A stretch of DNA of 39,785 nt, taken from positions 1-39,785 of the forward strand of contig DATLSH010000012.1 in assembly GCA_035534235.1 (NCBI GenBank), read 5' to 3'. The first letter of the stretch is position 1. Every line of letters starts with the position of its first letter. The translations under genes and the position numbers were made by a program. This document shows, piece by piece, positions 30,389 through 38,159 of this stretch. Under the pieces are notes generated by a model. The model was not told the DNA's origin. It did no database searches and saw nothing but the letters and a program-made list of their open reading frames with translations. The DNA is from Bog-473 sp035534235 (GTDB lineage Bacteria; Actinomycetota; Acidimicrobiia; Acidimicrobiales; RAAP-2).

Positions 30389-31045
30389 ATGGGACTGTTC
30401 ACCTCACACAAGTCCGAGATGGTCCCGCCGGAGCGCGCCCTGCCTGGTCGCAACGAGGCCATGGTGATCACCGCGCCCCATCTCGTCCTGGGCACGCCGA
30501 TCACACCCCCGTTCCCGGACGGGATGGTGCGGGCCATCTTCGCCATGGGCTGCTTCTGGGGGGCGGAGCGGAAGTTCTGGACCAGGCCCGGTGTGTTCAC
30601 CACCGCCGTCGGCTACGCCGGCGGCTTCACGCCCAACCCCACGTACCACGAGGTGTGCAGCGGTCGCACGGGGCACACCGAGGCGGTGCTGGTGGTCTTC
30701 GACCCGGCGAGGACGAGTTACGAGGAATTGCTCGGGTTGTTCTTTGAGGGACACGATCCCACGCAGGGCATGCGCCAGGGCAACGACGTCGGCACGCAAT
30801 ACCGCTCGGTCGTCTACACCACGTCTCCCGAACAAGCGGCCACGGTGGAGAAGGTGGCCGCCCGATTCCAGCAGTCCCTCAGCGCGGCCGGCTACGGCTC
30901 CATCACCACGGAGATCGCGCCGGCCGGCGACTTCTACTATGCCGAGCCGTACCACCAGCAGTACTTAGAGGCCAACCCGGCCGGCTACTGCGGACTCGGT
31001 GGGACCGGCGTGTCGTGCCCCGTCGGGCTGACCGACCTGGGGTGA
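30389..31045 (+). CDS. msrA: Peptide methionine sulfoxide reductase MsrA
   Basis: 218 residues. Reduces the S-form of methionine sulfoxide in proteins. The active-site motif is GCFWGAE with Cys55, and the two C-terminal resolving cysteines are Cys201 (YCGLGG) and Cys210 (VSCPVG), as in the three-cysteine MsrA type with thioredoxin recycling. TAVGYAGG, HTEAVLVVFDP, FFEGHDPTQGMRQGNDVGTQ, YRSVVY and EPYHQQYL are all family blocks. ATG at 30389 has GGGAGG four to five bases upstream. A further ATG at 30365 would add eight residues. The stop overlaps the GTG of the following thioesterase gene (GTGA at 31042-31045). Confidence 0.95.
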   Translation: MGLFTSHKSEMVPPERALPGRNEAMVITAPHLVLGTPITPPFPDGMVRAIFAMGCFWGAERKFWTRPGVFTTAVGYAGGFTPNPTYHEVCSGRTGHTEAVLVVFDPARTSYEELLGLFFEGHDPTQGMRQGNDVGTQYRSVVYTTSPEQAATVEKVAARFQQSLSAAGYGSITTEIAPAGDFYYAEPYHQQYLEANPAGYCGLGGTGVSCPVGLTDLG

Positions 31046-31488
31046 GTGGGGAAGGGCCCGGCCGCCTCACCGAGGCCGAGCAGGAACAACGGCGGTCCGC
31101 CATGCCGGGGATATTCGGACAGACACCGTTCCTCGCCTGGTTGGGCCTGGAGGTCTTGCGCTACGAGCACGATGATGTGACCACCAGGTTGGCCTTCCGT
31201 CACGAGCTCAGCAATGACGGCGTCACCTATCACGGAGGAGTGGTGGGTGCGGTGATCGACACCACGGGCGGGCTGGTTGCCTTCTCCAACCACGACTTCG
31301 AGCGGGGCGTGCGGGCTTCCACGGTGTCGCTGGCTCTGCAGTATGTGGCCACGAGCGCCGGCAGTGACCTGCATTGCCATGCCACGACCATCAAGCGGGG
31401 CCGTGAGCTCATCTTCACGGAGATCACCGCCAGTGACAGCGCCGGCAAGGTGCTGGCTCACGGGATTCAGACCTATCGCATCGCTTGA
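31042..31488 (+). CDS. PaaI-like hotdog-fold thioesterase
   Basis: 148 residues from GTG 31042, which overlaps the msrA stop. A hotdog-fold acyl-CoA thioesterase of the PaaI/YbgC type. The helix segment LSNDGVTYHGGVVGAVIDTTGGLVAFS holds the expected Gly-rich turn and Asp; ATTIKRGRELIFTEITASD and GKVLAHGIQTYRIA form the last strands. It hydrolyses CoA thioesters; the substrate is unknown. Co-translation with msrA is likely from the overlap, though the two functions are not obviously linked. It is convergent with the SDR gene that ends at 31576 (87-bp gap). Confidence 0.85.
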   Translation: MSGEGPGRLTEAEQEQRRSAMPGIFGQTPFLAWLGLEVLRYEHDDVTTRLAFRHELSNDGVTYHGGVVGAVIDTTGGLVAFSNHDFERGVRASTVSLALQYVATSAGSDLHCHATTIKRGRELIFTEITASDSAGKVLAHGIQTYRIA

Positions 31489-31575
31489 GAGCCCGAGGCC
31501 GGGGCGAGGAGCGGGAGCACAAGCCAGTCGACCTCAGAGCCCAACGGGAAGGAAAAGCGTCCCGGGCGGCTCGGC

Positions 31576-32397
31576 CTACCGCAGGCGGATGACGGTCCCG
31601 GTGATCAGGCCGGCGGCGTCGGAGACCAGGTAGGCCATCACCTCGGCCACCGCCTTCGGAGTGACCACGCGCCGCCCGTGTGCGAGGGCGTCGGCGGCCG
31701 TGCTCTGGTTGACCCATCCGGTGTCGGTGATCGGTGGGTGGACGACGTTGGCGGTGATGCCGTAGCGAGCCAGCTCGCTGGCCGCGCTCAGGGTGAGGCT
31801 GGTCTGGGCAGCCTTGGCTGCGCCATAGGACACTTCTTCGGGGAAGCCGGAATCCCCGCCTGAGGTGAGGCCGATGATGCGCCCCCACTCACCACCACGG
31901 GCGATGTGGCGCCGTGCGAACTCGGCAATGAGGAGGGCGGGGGCTCGGGCATCAACGGCCAGGAGCTGGTCGATGGTGCCGGACGTGACCCCGACCAGGG
32001 TCCGCCCGAGGCGGTCCGTGGCCTGGGGGACGAAGGTGTCGGCGACCCAGCCCGACGCGTTGTTGACCAGGATCTGGACGGGGCCGAAGTGCTCCTCGGC
32101 CGTGTCGAAGAGATGGGGGATGAGCGCCGCATCGGAGAGATCCGCCTCTAGGGCCAGCGCCCGCCCCCCGGCAGCCCTGATGGACTCCACCACAATTTCG
32201 GCCCGGGCCATGCGCGTCGCCCGGTAGGCCGCCGGGAGCGCAGGATCGCGCAGCCCTCCGAGGCGCTCGGTCCGCAGGTAGGTGCACAGGACAGCCACCC
32301 CCTTGGCAGCCAACTGCTTGGACGTGGCGGCGCCGATGGCGTGGTTGGCCCCGGTGACGAGCGCCACCCGCGCGTTGCTCTCCCGCACCGACGACAT
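31576..32397 (-). CDS. Short-chain dehydrogenase/reductase (SDR)
   Basis: 273 residues. An SDR with cofactor motif TGANHAIG, in which His-Ala replaces the common Ser-Gly-Ile-Gly spacing partners, NNASGW in place of NNAG, and a catalytic site in SYGAAK. A loop of about 30 residues after the first strand (ERLGGLRDPALPAAYRATRM) makes the first part longer than usual. The C-terminus ITGTVIRLR ends a little early compared with FabG-like proteins. It lies 18 bp downstream of the nitronate monooxygenase gene on the same strand and is probably co-transcribed with it. Confidence 0.88.
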   Translation of the reverse strand: MSSVRESNARVALVTGANHAIGAATSKQLAAKGVAVLCTYLRTERLGGLRDPALPAAYRATRMARAEIVVESIRAAGGRALALEADLSDAALIPHLFDTAEEHFGPVQILVNNASGWVADTFVPQATDRLGRTLVGVTSGTIDQLLAVDARAPALLIAEFARRHIARGGEWGRIIGLTSGGDSGFPEEVSYGAAKAAQTSLTLSAASELARYGITANVVHPPITDTGWVNQSTAADALAHGRRVVTPKAVAEVMAYLVSDAAGLITGTVIRLR

Positions 32398-32415
32398 GGG
32401 GCCGTTGCTCGTGGT

Positions 32416-33381
32416 TCAGCGCAGCCCGTACGCGTGGTCGAGGGCCGCTTCGGCTTCGGCCACGAAGCGCCGGACGAGCTCACCGGCCGGGACAAGTTCG
32501 TGGATGGCACCCACGCCCTGGCCGGCCGGGTAGCACTCCTTGTCGACGTCGACGCCGTCGGTGAACGAGTCACCGCCCAGGTGCATGGTGCCCGAGCCGT
32601 AGGCGATGCCCAGCTGCTCGGGGAACTTCTTCAACTCCTCAGGGTGGGCGTCGAAGTGGTCGGTGTAGGAGTTGCGCACCACGCGCATGGTCTTGCCCGA
32701 GTAGGCCCGGCTCACGGTGGTCTGGTCCTCCCGGCTGGCCAGCAACTTCTCCTTGTAGCCGAGCACGCCCCGCGCCTCGGGCGTGGCGATGAACCTGGTG
32801 CCGACCCAGATGCCGTCCGCCCCCAGGGCCAGGGCGGCGGCCAGGCCGCGGCCGTCGAAGATCCCACCCGCCGCCACCACGGGCACCCGGTCGCCGACGG
32901 CGTCGACGATCTGCGGGATGAGGGGAAGCGAGGCGATCTGGCCGGTGTGGCCCCCGGCCTCGGTTCCCTGGGCCACGACGAGATCGCATCCGGCCTCGAC
33001 GGCGCGCACGGCATGGTCCACCTTGCCGCACATGCTGACCACGACGACGTTGTTGCGGTGACATTGGGCCACCACCTCGGTGGGCACGCCCAGGCCGGCC
33101 ACGAATGCGGTGGCGCCACCCTCAATGATGATCTGCACCTGCTCGCTCATCCCACCTGGCATGGCGGTGAGGAGGTCGACCCCGAACGGCTTGTCGGTGG
33201 CCTGGCGGACGGCCGAAATTTCCGCTTCCATCTTCTCGTTGCCCATGGTGGACGCACCGAGGCACCCGAAGCCACCGGCCTCGGACACGGCAGTGGCCAG
33301 CGCAGCGTAGGAGACCCCGCCCATGCCGGCCAGCATCACGGGGTGCTCAATGCCGAGCAGCTCGGTGAGACGAGTACGCAT
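32416..33381 (-). CDS. Nitronate monooxygenase-family flavoprotein
   Basis: 321 residues. TIM-barrel FMN enzyme of the nitronate monooxygenase/2-nitropropane dioxygenase (and FabK) family. The first block is LAGMGGVSYAALATAVSEAG, then VAQGTEAGGHTG, then VVAAGGIFDGRGLAAALALG and GADGIWVGTRFIATPE; these bind FMN. True nitronate monooxygenase and flavin-dependent enoyl reductases cannot be told apart reliably by eye. ATG at 33381 has AGAAGGA eight bases upstream. The open frame begins at 33519, overlapping the promoter region of the divergent MFS gene, and is not coding there. Confidence 0.85.
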   Translation of the reverse strand: MRTRLTELLGIEHPVMLAGMGGVSYAALATAVSEAGGFGCLGASTMGNEKMEAEISAVRQATDKPFGVDLLTAMPGGMSEQVQIIIEGGATAFVAGLGVPTEVVAQCHRNNVVVVSMCGKVDHAVRAVEAGCDLVVAQGTEAGGHTGQIASLPLIPQIVDAVGDRVPVVAAGGIFDGRGLAAALALGADGIWVGTRFIATPEARGVLGYKEKLLASREDQTTVSRAYSGKTMRVVRNSYTDHFDAHPEELKKFPEQLGIAYGSGTMHLGGDSFTDGVDVDKECYPAGQGVGAIHELVPAGELVRRFVAEAEAALDHAYGLR

Positions 33382-33513
33382 GCGGTCCGTCCTTCTTTTG
33401 CAAGTCGTTCGAGGGGGCGCCGGCGCGGCGCCCTTCGCCGACCGGACCGTAGCGCGCGCCGGCTGCGTGCGGCGCATTCGGATCAGGGTGTCCGGCAGCG
33501 GTGCCCGGAGCAG

Positions 33514-33532
33514 GCACAATATTGCATTGTGC
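33514..33532. promoter_or_regulatory. 19-bp palindrome, candidate MarR-type operator
   Basis: GCACAAT-ATTGC-ATTGTGC is a perfect 7-bp inverted repeat with a 5-bp spacer in an otherwise GC-rich gap (33382-33582) between the nitronate monooxygenase and MFS genes. GGAGCA (33507-33512) and TGCTCC (33530-33535) form an overlapping second inverted repeat. The size and symmetry fit a MarR-dimer site. It covers the candidate -35 of the MFS gene, whose own C-terminus is a MarR-like domain. Confidence 0.6.
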
Positions 33533-33550
33533 TCCGCAGATTCCTACTGT
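33522..33550 (+). promoter_or_regulatory. Candidate promoter of the MFS-MarR gene
   Basis: TTGCAT (33522-33527) and TACTGT (33545-33550) are separated by 17 bp, the best sigma-70-like spacing in this gap. Transcription would start near 33557, with GAGGAGG at 33571 and the GTG at 33583. The -35 lies inside the palindrome at 33514-33532. Confidence 0.5.
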
Positions 33551-33582
33551 GAACCGGTCGTGGGGACCGTGAGGAGGGCGCC

Positions 33583-35655
33583 GTGACCGTCGACGCACCT
33601 CCCATGAGCGAACAGATCACCAAGCGGCGCCTCTGGGTGATTCTCGGCGCTCTCCTCCTGGGCATGCTGCTGGCGGCGCTGGACCAGACCATTGTGTCGA
33701 CCGCGCTGCCCACCATTGTGGGTGAGCTCCACGGGGGGTCGCACCTGGCCTGGGTGGTCACGGCGTATCTCCTGGCCTCCACCGTGTCGACCCCCCTCTG
33801 GGGCAAATTGGGTGACCAGTACGGGCGCAAGTTCTTCTTCCAGGCCGCCATCGTGATCTTCGTCGGCGGATCGGCGCTGTCGGGCTTCAGCCACACCATG
33901 ACCGAGTTGATCGTGTTCCGGGCCCTGCAGGGTCTGGGCGGTGGGGGACTGATGGTGGGTGCCCAGACCATCGTCGGAGATGTGGTGTCGCCCCGCGAGC
34001 GGGGTCGTTACATGGGTCTCTTCGGTGCCATGTTCGGGCTGGCCACCATCATCGGTCCACTGATGGGTGGCCTCTGCGTGACCTACCTCTCGTGGCGCTG
34101 GGTGTTCTACATCAATCTGCCACTGGGGGTCCTGGCCCTGTTCATCACCGGCGCCGTGCTTCCGGGGACGTTGCGCCGCGTGCACCATGCCATCGATTAC
34201 ACCGGCACCTTCCTCCTCTCGGCCGCGGCGACCGCACTGATCCTCTTCGCCAGCCTCGGCGGCGTCTCGTGGGCCTGGGGCTCGGTCGAGAGCATCGCCC
34301 TCGTTCTGGGCGGTCTCCTCCTCACAGTCCTGTTCCTGCTGGCCGAGCACCGGGCCTCCGAGCCGGTGATCCCGCTCACGCTCTTCCGGGTGCGGGTGTT
34401 CAATGCAGCAAGTGCCATCGGCTTCGTCATGGGCTTCGCCATGTTCGGCGCCCTGACGTTCATCCCGCTCTTTCTCCAGAACGTGAAGGGAGTGAGTCCC
34501 ACCGATTCGGGCTTGCGGCTGCTGCCGCTGATGGGAGGGCTGCTCGGCGCATCCATCCTCTCGGGACGCATGGTCACCCGTTGGGGCCGCTACAAGCTCT
34601 TCCCGATAGCGGGGACGATCCTCATGACCGTGGGGGCCTACCTGATGTCCCTGATAGGGCTGCACACCGGTGCCTGGGTCATGGCGGCCTATATGTTTGT
34701 CTTCGGGGTCGGGCTGGGCCTCATCATGCAGGTGCTCGTGGTGGCCGTGCAGAACGCCGTCTCCTATCAGGACCTGGGTGTGGCCACCAGCAGCGCCACC
34801 TTCTTCCGCATGATCGGAGGGTCGTTCGGCACCGCCGTCTTCGGCGCCATCTTCGCCAATGTCCTGCGGAGCAAACTGGCGCCGACGTTGTCCGCCCTCC
34901 CCAGGACCGGTGGGCCACCTTCGAATGTGACCTCGCTCGATCCGCTGGTGCTGCATAAATTGGCGCAGTCGGCACCCCAGATCTTCGGCAAGGTCATCGT
35001 CGCCATCACCGCGACGGTGCAGATTGTCTTCCTGGTCGCCGTCCCGATCGCCTTCGTGGCGTTCCTGCTCAGCTGGCTCCTGCCCGAGCTAGAGCTGCGC
35101 AAGACGGTGGAGACGGTCGACCCCGGGGAGACCTTCGGAATGCCCGAGCTCCGCTCATCGCTGCAGGAGATTGAGCTGGCGCTGCAACGCTTCTCCAACC
35201 GCGAGAACCGGGCCGAGTTGTACCGGACCCTGGCGCAGCGGGCCGGTGTCGACCTGCCACCTCGTTCCTGTTGGCTCCTGTACCGTTTGGCGGATCGTCC
35301 GGCGGGCACGGTCCACGAAGTGTCAGAGCGGCTCAAGGTTGCCCCTTCCATCATTCAGCCGGGGGTGGATGGACTGGTCGCCGCCGGCATGGTGGAGGAG
35401 GTGCAGCGAGGCGCCGAATGTGATCTGGCCCTCACGGAGATGGGTAGGACGGCCATTGCTCGCCTCGCCGAAGCGCGGCGGAGCGGGTTGACCGAATTGC
35501 TCGAGGGATGGAACCCCCAGGAGCACCCCGAGGTGCTCCACATGGTCAAGGATCTCGCCGCCGCACTGTTGGCCGACGACGAACGGCTGGTAGCCGACGC
35601 ACTGCCGCGGGCGCCTGTCGCCGCAGGGGGAGGTCCGGCCGGGCGGTCAGGATGA
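33583..35655 (+). CDS. DHA2-type MFS efflux transporter fused to a C-terminal MarR-like domain
   Basis: 690 residues. Residues 1-500 form a 14-helix drug:proton antiporter of the EmrB/QacA (DHA2) type: LDQTIVSTALP (Asp34), motif A GKLGDQYGRK (74-83), and motif C around GPLMGG (158-163). Residues 525-665 are a MarR-like winged-helix domain: LYRTLAQRAGVDLPPRS, WLLYRLADRPAGTVHEVSER, the recognition-helix region VAPSIIQPGVDGLVAAGMVE, the wing to LTEMGRTAIARL, then the long dimer helix. DHA2 proteins end inside the cell, so the domain would face the DNA. GTG at 33583 has GGAGG five to six bases upstream. The whole fusion is one uninterrupted frame. The end overlaps the convergent kinase gene by nine bases. 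Confidence 0.9.
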   Translation: MTVDAPPMSEQITKRRLWVILGALLLGMLLAALDQTIVSTALPTIVGELHGGSHLAWVVTAYLLASTVSTPLWGKLGDQYGRKFFFQAAIVIFVGGSALSGFSHTMTELIVFRALQGLGGGGLMVGAQTIVGDVVSPRERGRYMGLFGAMFGLATIIGPLMGGLCVTYLSWRWVFYINLPLGVLALFITGAVLPGTLRRVHHAIDYTGTFLLSAAATALILFASLGGVSWAWGSVESIALVLGGLLLTVLFLLAEHRASEPVIPLTLFRVRVFNAASAIGFVMGFAMFGALTFIPLFLQNVKGVSPTDSGLRLLPLMGGLLGASILSGRMVTRWGRYKLFPIAGTILMTVGAYLMSLIGLHTGAWVMAAYMFVFGVGLGLIMQVLVVAVQNAVSYQDLGVATSSATFFRMIGGSFGTAVFGAIFANVLRSKLAPTLSALPRTGGPPSNVTSLDPLVLHKLAQSAPQIFGKVIVAITATVQIVFLVAVPIAFVAFLLSWLLPELELRKTVETVDPGETFGMPELRSSLQEIELALQRFSNRENRAELYRTLAQRAGVDLPPRSCWLLYRLADRPAGTVHEVSERLKVAPSIIQPGVDGLVAAGMVEEVQRGAECDLALTEMGRTAIARLAEARRSGLTELLEGWNPQEHPEVLHMVKDLAAALLADDERLVADALPRAPVAAGGGPAGRSG

Positions 35656-36645
35656 GGCCAGTTGGGCGCGGAGGGTGGCCACGGCGGCGGTGTCGGCCCC
35701 GATGGCATCGAGTCCGAATAGCGCCGCACCGAGGACCGGAGGCGCCTGCAGTCGGAGGAGACGGGCCCGGGGCGCCCGTGCGTGGATCCCCTCGGCCACG
35801 CGGTCGTGAAATCCCTCGTCACGGGTGTCGAACACGCCCCCGCCGAGCACGACCTCGACCTCCTCCCCGCCGAGGTCGAGTCGGGTGATGGCCGCACCGG
35901 CCAAGGTGGCCACTTCGTCCGCCAACATGTCGGCGGCCTCCCGGGACGGGGCGTCCCCATCGGCGGCGGCGTCGAGCAGCACGCGGGCCAACGCGAAGAG
36001 GCGGGCGTAGTCGATCTCACCGGTGTACACCCCGGTCAGGACGGACTCGGCATCAGCCCGACCGAAATGGGCCGGCACCCGAGTGCTGAGCAGCGTGGCG
36101 CCGCCCCGCCCGTCGGCGGCCCGCAGAGCCAGGCCGAGGGCGCGCACACCCAGCCAAGAACCACCGGGAGCGAAATCGCCGGAGAGCTCGGCCAGAGCGG
36201 GAAACCGCACCGAAGTGCCGTCGGGACCGACTCCGGCGCAATTCAACCCGGTCCCGCACACCACGCCGATGCCCCAGGGCGCCGACGTACCGGCCCGTGA
36301 CACCGCGAAGGTGTCATTGCGGAGGATGTCCTGGCCGCTCCAGCCGCGCAGGGAGATCGCGGGGGCCAGGCGCTCTTCGTCAATGGGGAGGTCGAGGCCG
36401 GCCAGGCAGTAGACGCCGACTTCGCACAGCGGGAACGGCGGGTCGGCCAGCCCGGCGTCCCGCACGGCGGCGGCGATGGCCAGGCCCAGTGCGTCCATGG
36501 CGCCGTCAATGCCCACCAACTGGTGGTTGCTCGGACCACCGCGGGATCGACCGAGGACCGTCCCCTGCCGCGAGACCAGTACGGCGTCCGTCTTGGTGCT
36601 GCCGCCGTCGACAGCCAGCACCACCGGAAGGGGACGGTCGGTCAC
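35647..36645 (-). CDS. BadF/BadG-type ATPase, N-acetylglucosamine-kinase-like
   Basis: 332 residues of the ASKHA fold. The first phosphate motif is VDGGSTKTDAVLV (Asp13), the second GIGVVCGTGLNCAG, and the adenosine motif is VVLGGGVF. The family includes N-acetylglucosamine kinase and related sugar kinases; activator ATPases of benzoyl-CoA reductase have an iron-sulfur site, which is not seen here. It should phosphorylate an amino sugar in the cytoplasm. The GTG at 36645 follows YYPG in an open frame (to 37089) that is otherwise antisense to GH4; a weak TCCGGGA precedes it. It is divergent from the GH4 gene across 23 bp and may supply the phosphorylated sugar that such enzymes act on. Confidence 0.83.
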   Translation of the reverse strand: MTDRPLPVVLAVDGGSTKTDAVLVSRQGTVLGRSRGGPSNHQLVGIDGAMDALGLAIAAAVRDAGLADPPFPLCEVGVYCLAGLDLPIDEERLAPAISLRGWSGQDILRNDTFAVSRAGTSAPWGIGVVCGTGLNCAGVGPDGTSVRFPALAELSGDFAPGGSWLGVRALGLALRAADGRGGATLLSTRVPAHFGRADAESVLTGVYTGEIDYARLFALARVLLDAAADGDAPSREAADMLADEVATLAGAAITRLDLGGEEVEVVLGGGVFDTRDEGFHDRVAEGIHARAPRARLLRLQAPPVLGAALFGLDAIGADTAAVATLRAQLASS

Positions 36646-36668
36646 TCCCGGATAGTACGTTGCCGGAG

Positions 36669-37952
36669 GTGGGGATAAAGGTGGCCGTGGTCGGGGGCGG
36701 GAGCACCTACACGCCGGAGCTGGTCGACGGCCTGTGCGACCACGAGGACCGTTTGGTGGTGGACGATCTGGTCCTGTTAGATCCTGACCAAGAGCGCCGA
36801 CAAGTGGTCGGCGAGTTGTCCGAGCGCATCCTGCGGGCGCGGGGATGGGGTGGCACGTTTTCGACCACGGCCGATCGCCACGCCGCGCTGGAGGGGGCGG
36901 ACTTCGTGGTCGTCCAGCTGCGGATCGGCGGCCAGGCGGCCCGCCACGTCGACGAGACGCTCCCGGTCGGGTACGGATGCCTCGGCCAGGAGACCACCGG
37001 AGCGGGGGGGCTGGCCAAGGCGTTGCGCACCGTGCCCACGGTGTTGGAGCTGGCCGAGGAGATGGCGGCGCGGGCCAATCCCGGCGCATGGTTCGTCGAT
37101 TTCACCAACCCGGTGGGCATCGTGACCCAGGCGCTCCTCGACGACGGGCACCGGGCCGTCGGCCTGTGCAATGTGGCGATCTGGGCGCAGCGGCGGCTCG
37201 GGCACTACCTGGGTGTCGATCCCGATGGTGTGGAGATTGAGCACGTCGGCCTCAATCACCTGACTTGGATCCGCTCGGCCCGCACGGCCGGCAACAGGGA
37301 GGACCACCTGCCCGGGCTCCTCGACCGATTCGGTCCGGAGCTGGAGTTGGAAAGCGGCGTCCCCCTCGATGTGCTCCGCCTGCAGCAGGCCCTGCCCTCG
37401 TACTACGTGCACTACTACTACCGTCACGACGCCGAAGTGGCGCAACAGGCGGTCCCGGGTCACCGGTCGCGGGCGGAAGCAGTGGCCGAGTTGGAGGCCA
37501 AGCTTCTGGCCGAGTACCGCGATCCCGAACTGGTGACCAAGCCGGAAGCCCTCTCCTACCGCGGGGGCGCCTTCTACTCACTGGCGGCCGTGCGCCTGAT
37601 GGCGTCGCTCCATGACGGCACCGGTGACGTCCAGTTCGTCGACATGCGCAATGACGGTGCCATTCCCGGACTTCCCGACGACGCCGTGGTGGAAACGGCA
37701 GCCTTGGTGGATGCCGACGGGGCCCACCCGCTGCCCCAGCGTCCACTCCCGCCCGAAATGCTCGGACTGGTCCAGCACGCCAAGGCGTACGAGCATCTGG
37801 CCGTCAAGGCGGCCCGCTCGGGCAGCCGGGACGATGTCGTGCGCGCGCTGCTGGCCAACCCCCTGGTCGGGCAGTACCCACTGGCTGCCGAGTTGGCCGA
37901 TGCGTTGCTGGCGGCGAACCGCCACCACCTGCCCCGTTTCTTCCCGAAGTGA
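36669..37952 (+). CDS. GH4-family 6-phospho-beta-glucosidase-like enzyme
   Basis: 427 residues. NAD- and Mn-dependent glycosidase of family 4. The NAD motif is VVGGGSTYTPELVDGL (8-22). GCLGQETTGAGG (103-114) is the phospho-sugar/family block, with GLCN (Cys167, metal) and GLNHLTW (His197) as the metal ligands; the two cysteine/histidine positions are those known in BglT/CelF. The enzyme would hydrolyse a 6-phospho-beta-glucoside. The start is unclear: GTG at 36669 is used, while TTG at 36660 or GTG at 36681 is also possible; GGAGG stands just before or over these codons. No PTS permease is in the window, so a kinase such as its divergent neighbour could make its substrate. Confidence 0.88.
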   Translation: MGIKVAVVGGGSTYTPELVDGLCDHEDRLVVDDLVLLDPDQERRQVVGELSERILRARGWGGTFSTTADRHAALEGADFVVVQLRIGGQAARHVDETLPVGYGCLGQETTGAGGLAKALRTVPTVLELAEEMAARANPGAWFVDFTNPVGIVTQALLDDGHRAVGLCNVAIWAQRRLGHYLGVDPDGVEIEHVGLNHLTWIRSARTAGNREDHLPGLLDRFGPELELESGVPLDVLRLQQALPSYYVHYYYRHDAEVAQQAVPGHRSRAEAVAELEAKLLAEYRDPELVTKPEALSYRGGAFYSLAAVRLMASLHDGTGDVQFVDMRNDGAIPGLPDDAVVETAALVDADGAHPLPQRPLPPEMLGLVQHAKAYEHLAVKAARSGSRDDVVRALLANPLVGQYPLAAELADALLAANRHHLPRFFPK

Positions 37953-38027
37953 GGAGGGCGGGAGCCGACTAACCTTGGGGAAAACGGTGTGCCGGGAAGA
38001 CTGGTCGGCGACAAGAGGAACATTCCC

Positions 38028-38159
38028 ATGACCGACACGCCTTTTTCGAATTGCCGCGAGCGGCGCCTCCGGCCCTCCTGGCGGCCCCTGGTCTTCCCTC
38101 CGTTGCGGAGCGGCCCATCGCCGCAACCTGCCCGGACTCCTCGGTCCTGCCGTGGTTGA
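38028..38159 (+). CDS. Possible 43-residue leader ORF before the DUF2254 gene
   Basis: ATG at 38028 with GAGG eight bases upstream opens a 43-codon frame starting MTDTPFSNCRERRLRPSWRP and rich in Arg and Pro. It ends with TGA at 38157-38159, overlapping the start of the DUF2254 gene at 38152. It may be a leader peptide that couples translation or just a chance frame; nothing in it is recognised. The surrounding gap 37953-38151 also has GCCGAC/GTCGGC arms 33 bases apart, not a convincing terminator. Confidence 0.2.
   Translation: MTDTPFSNCRERRLRPSWRPLVFPPLRSGPSPQPARTPRSCRG

Noticed and set aside
33544..34956. 470-residue minus-strand frame opposite the MFS gene
   Set aside because: Composition is His/Glu/Gly/Arg-rich shadow of a high-GC gene; the plus-strand frame has full transporter motifs.
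37965..38009. Terminator after the GH4 gene
   Set aside because: The 6-bp arms GCCGAC/GTCGGC are 33 bases apart with no T-tract.
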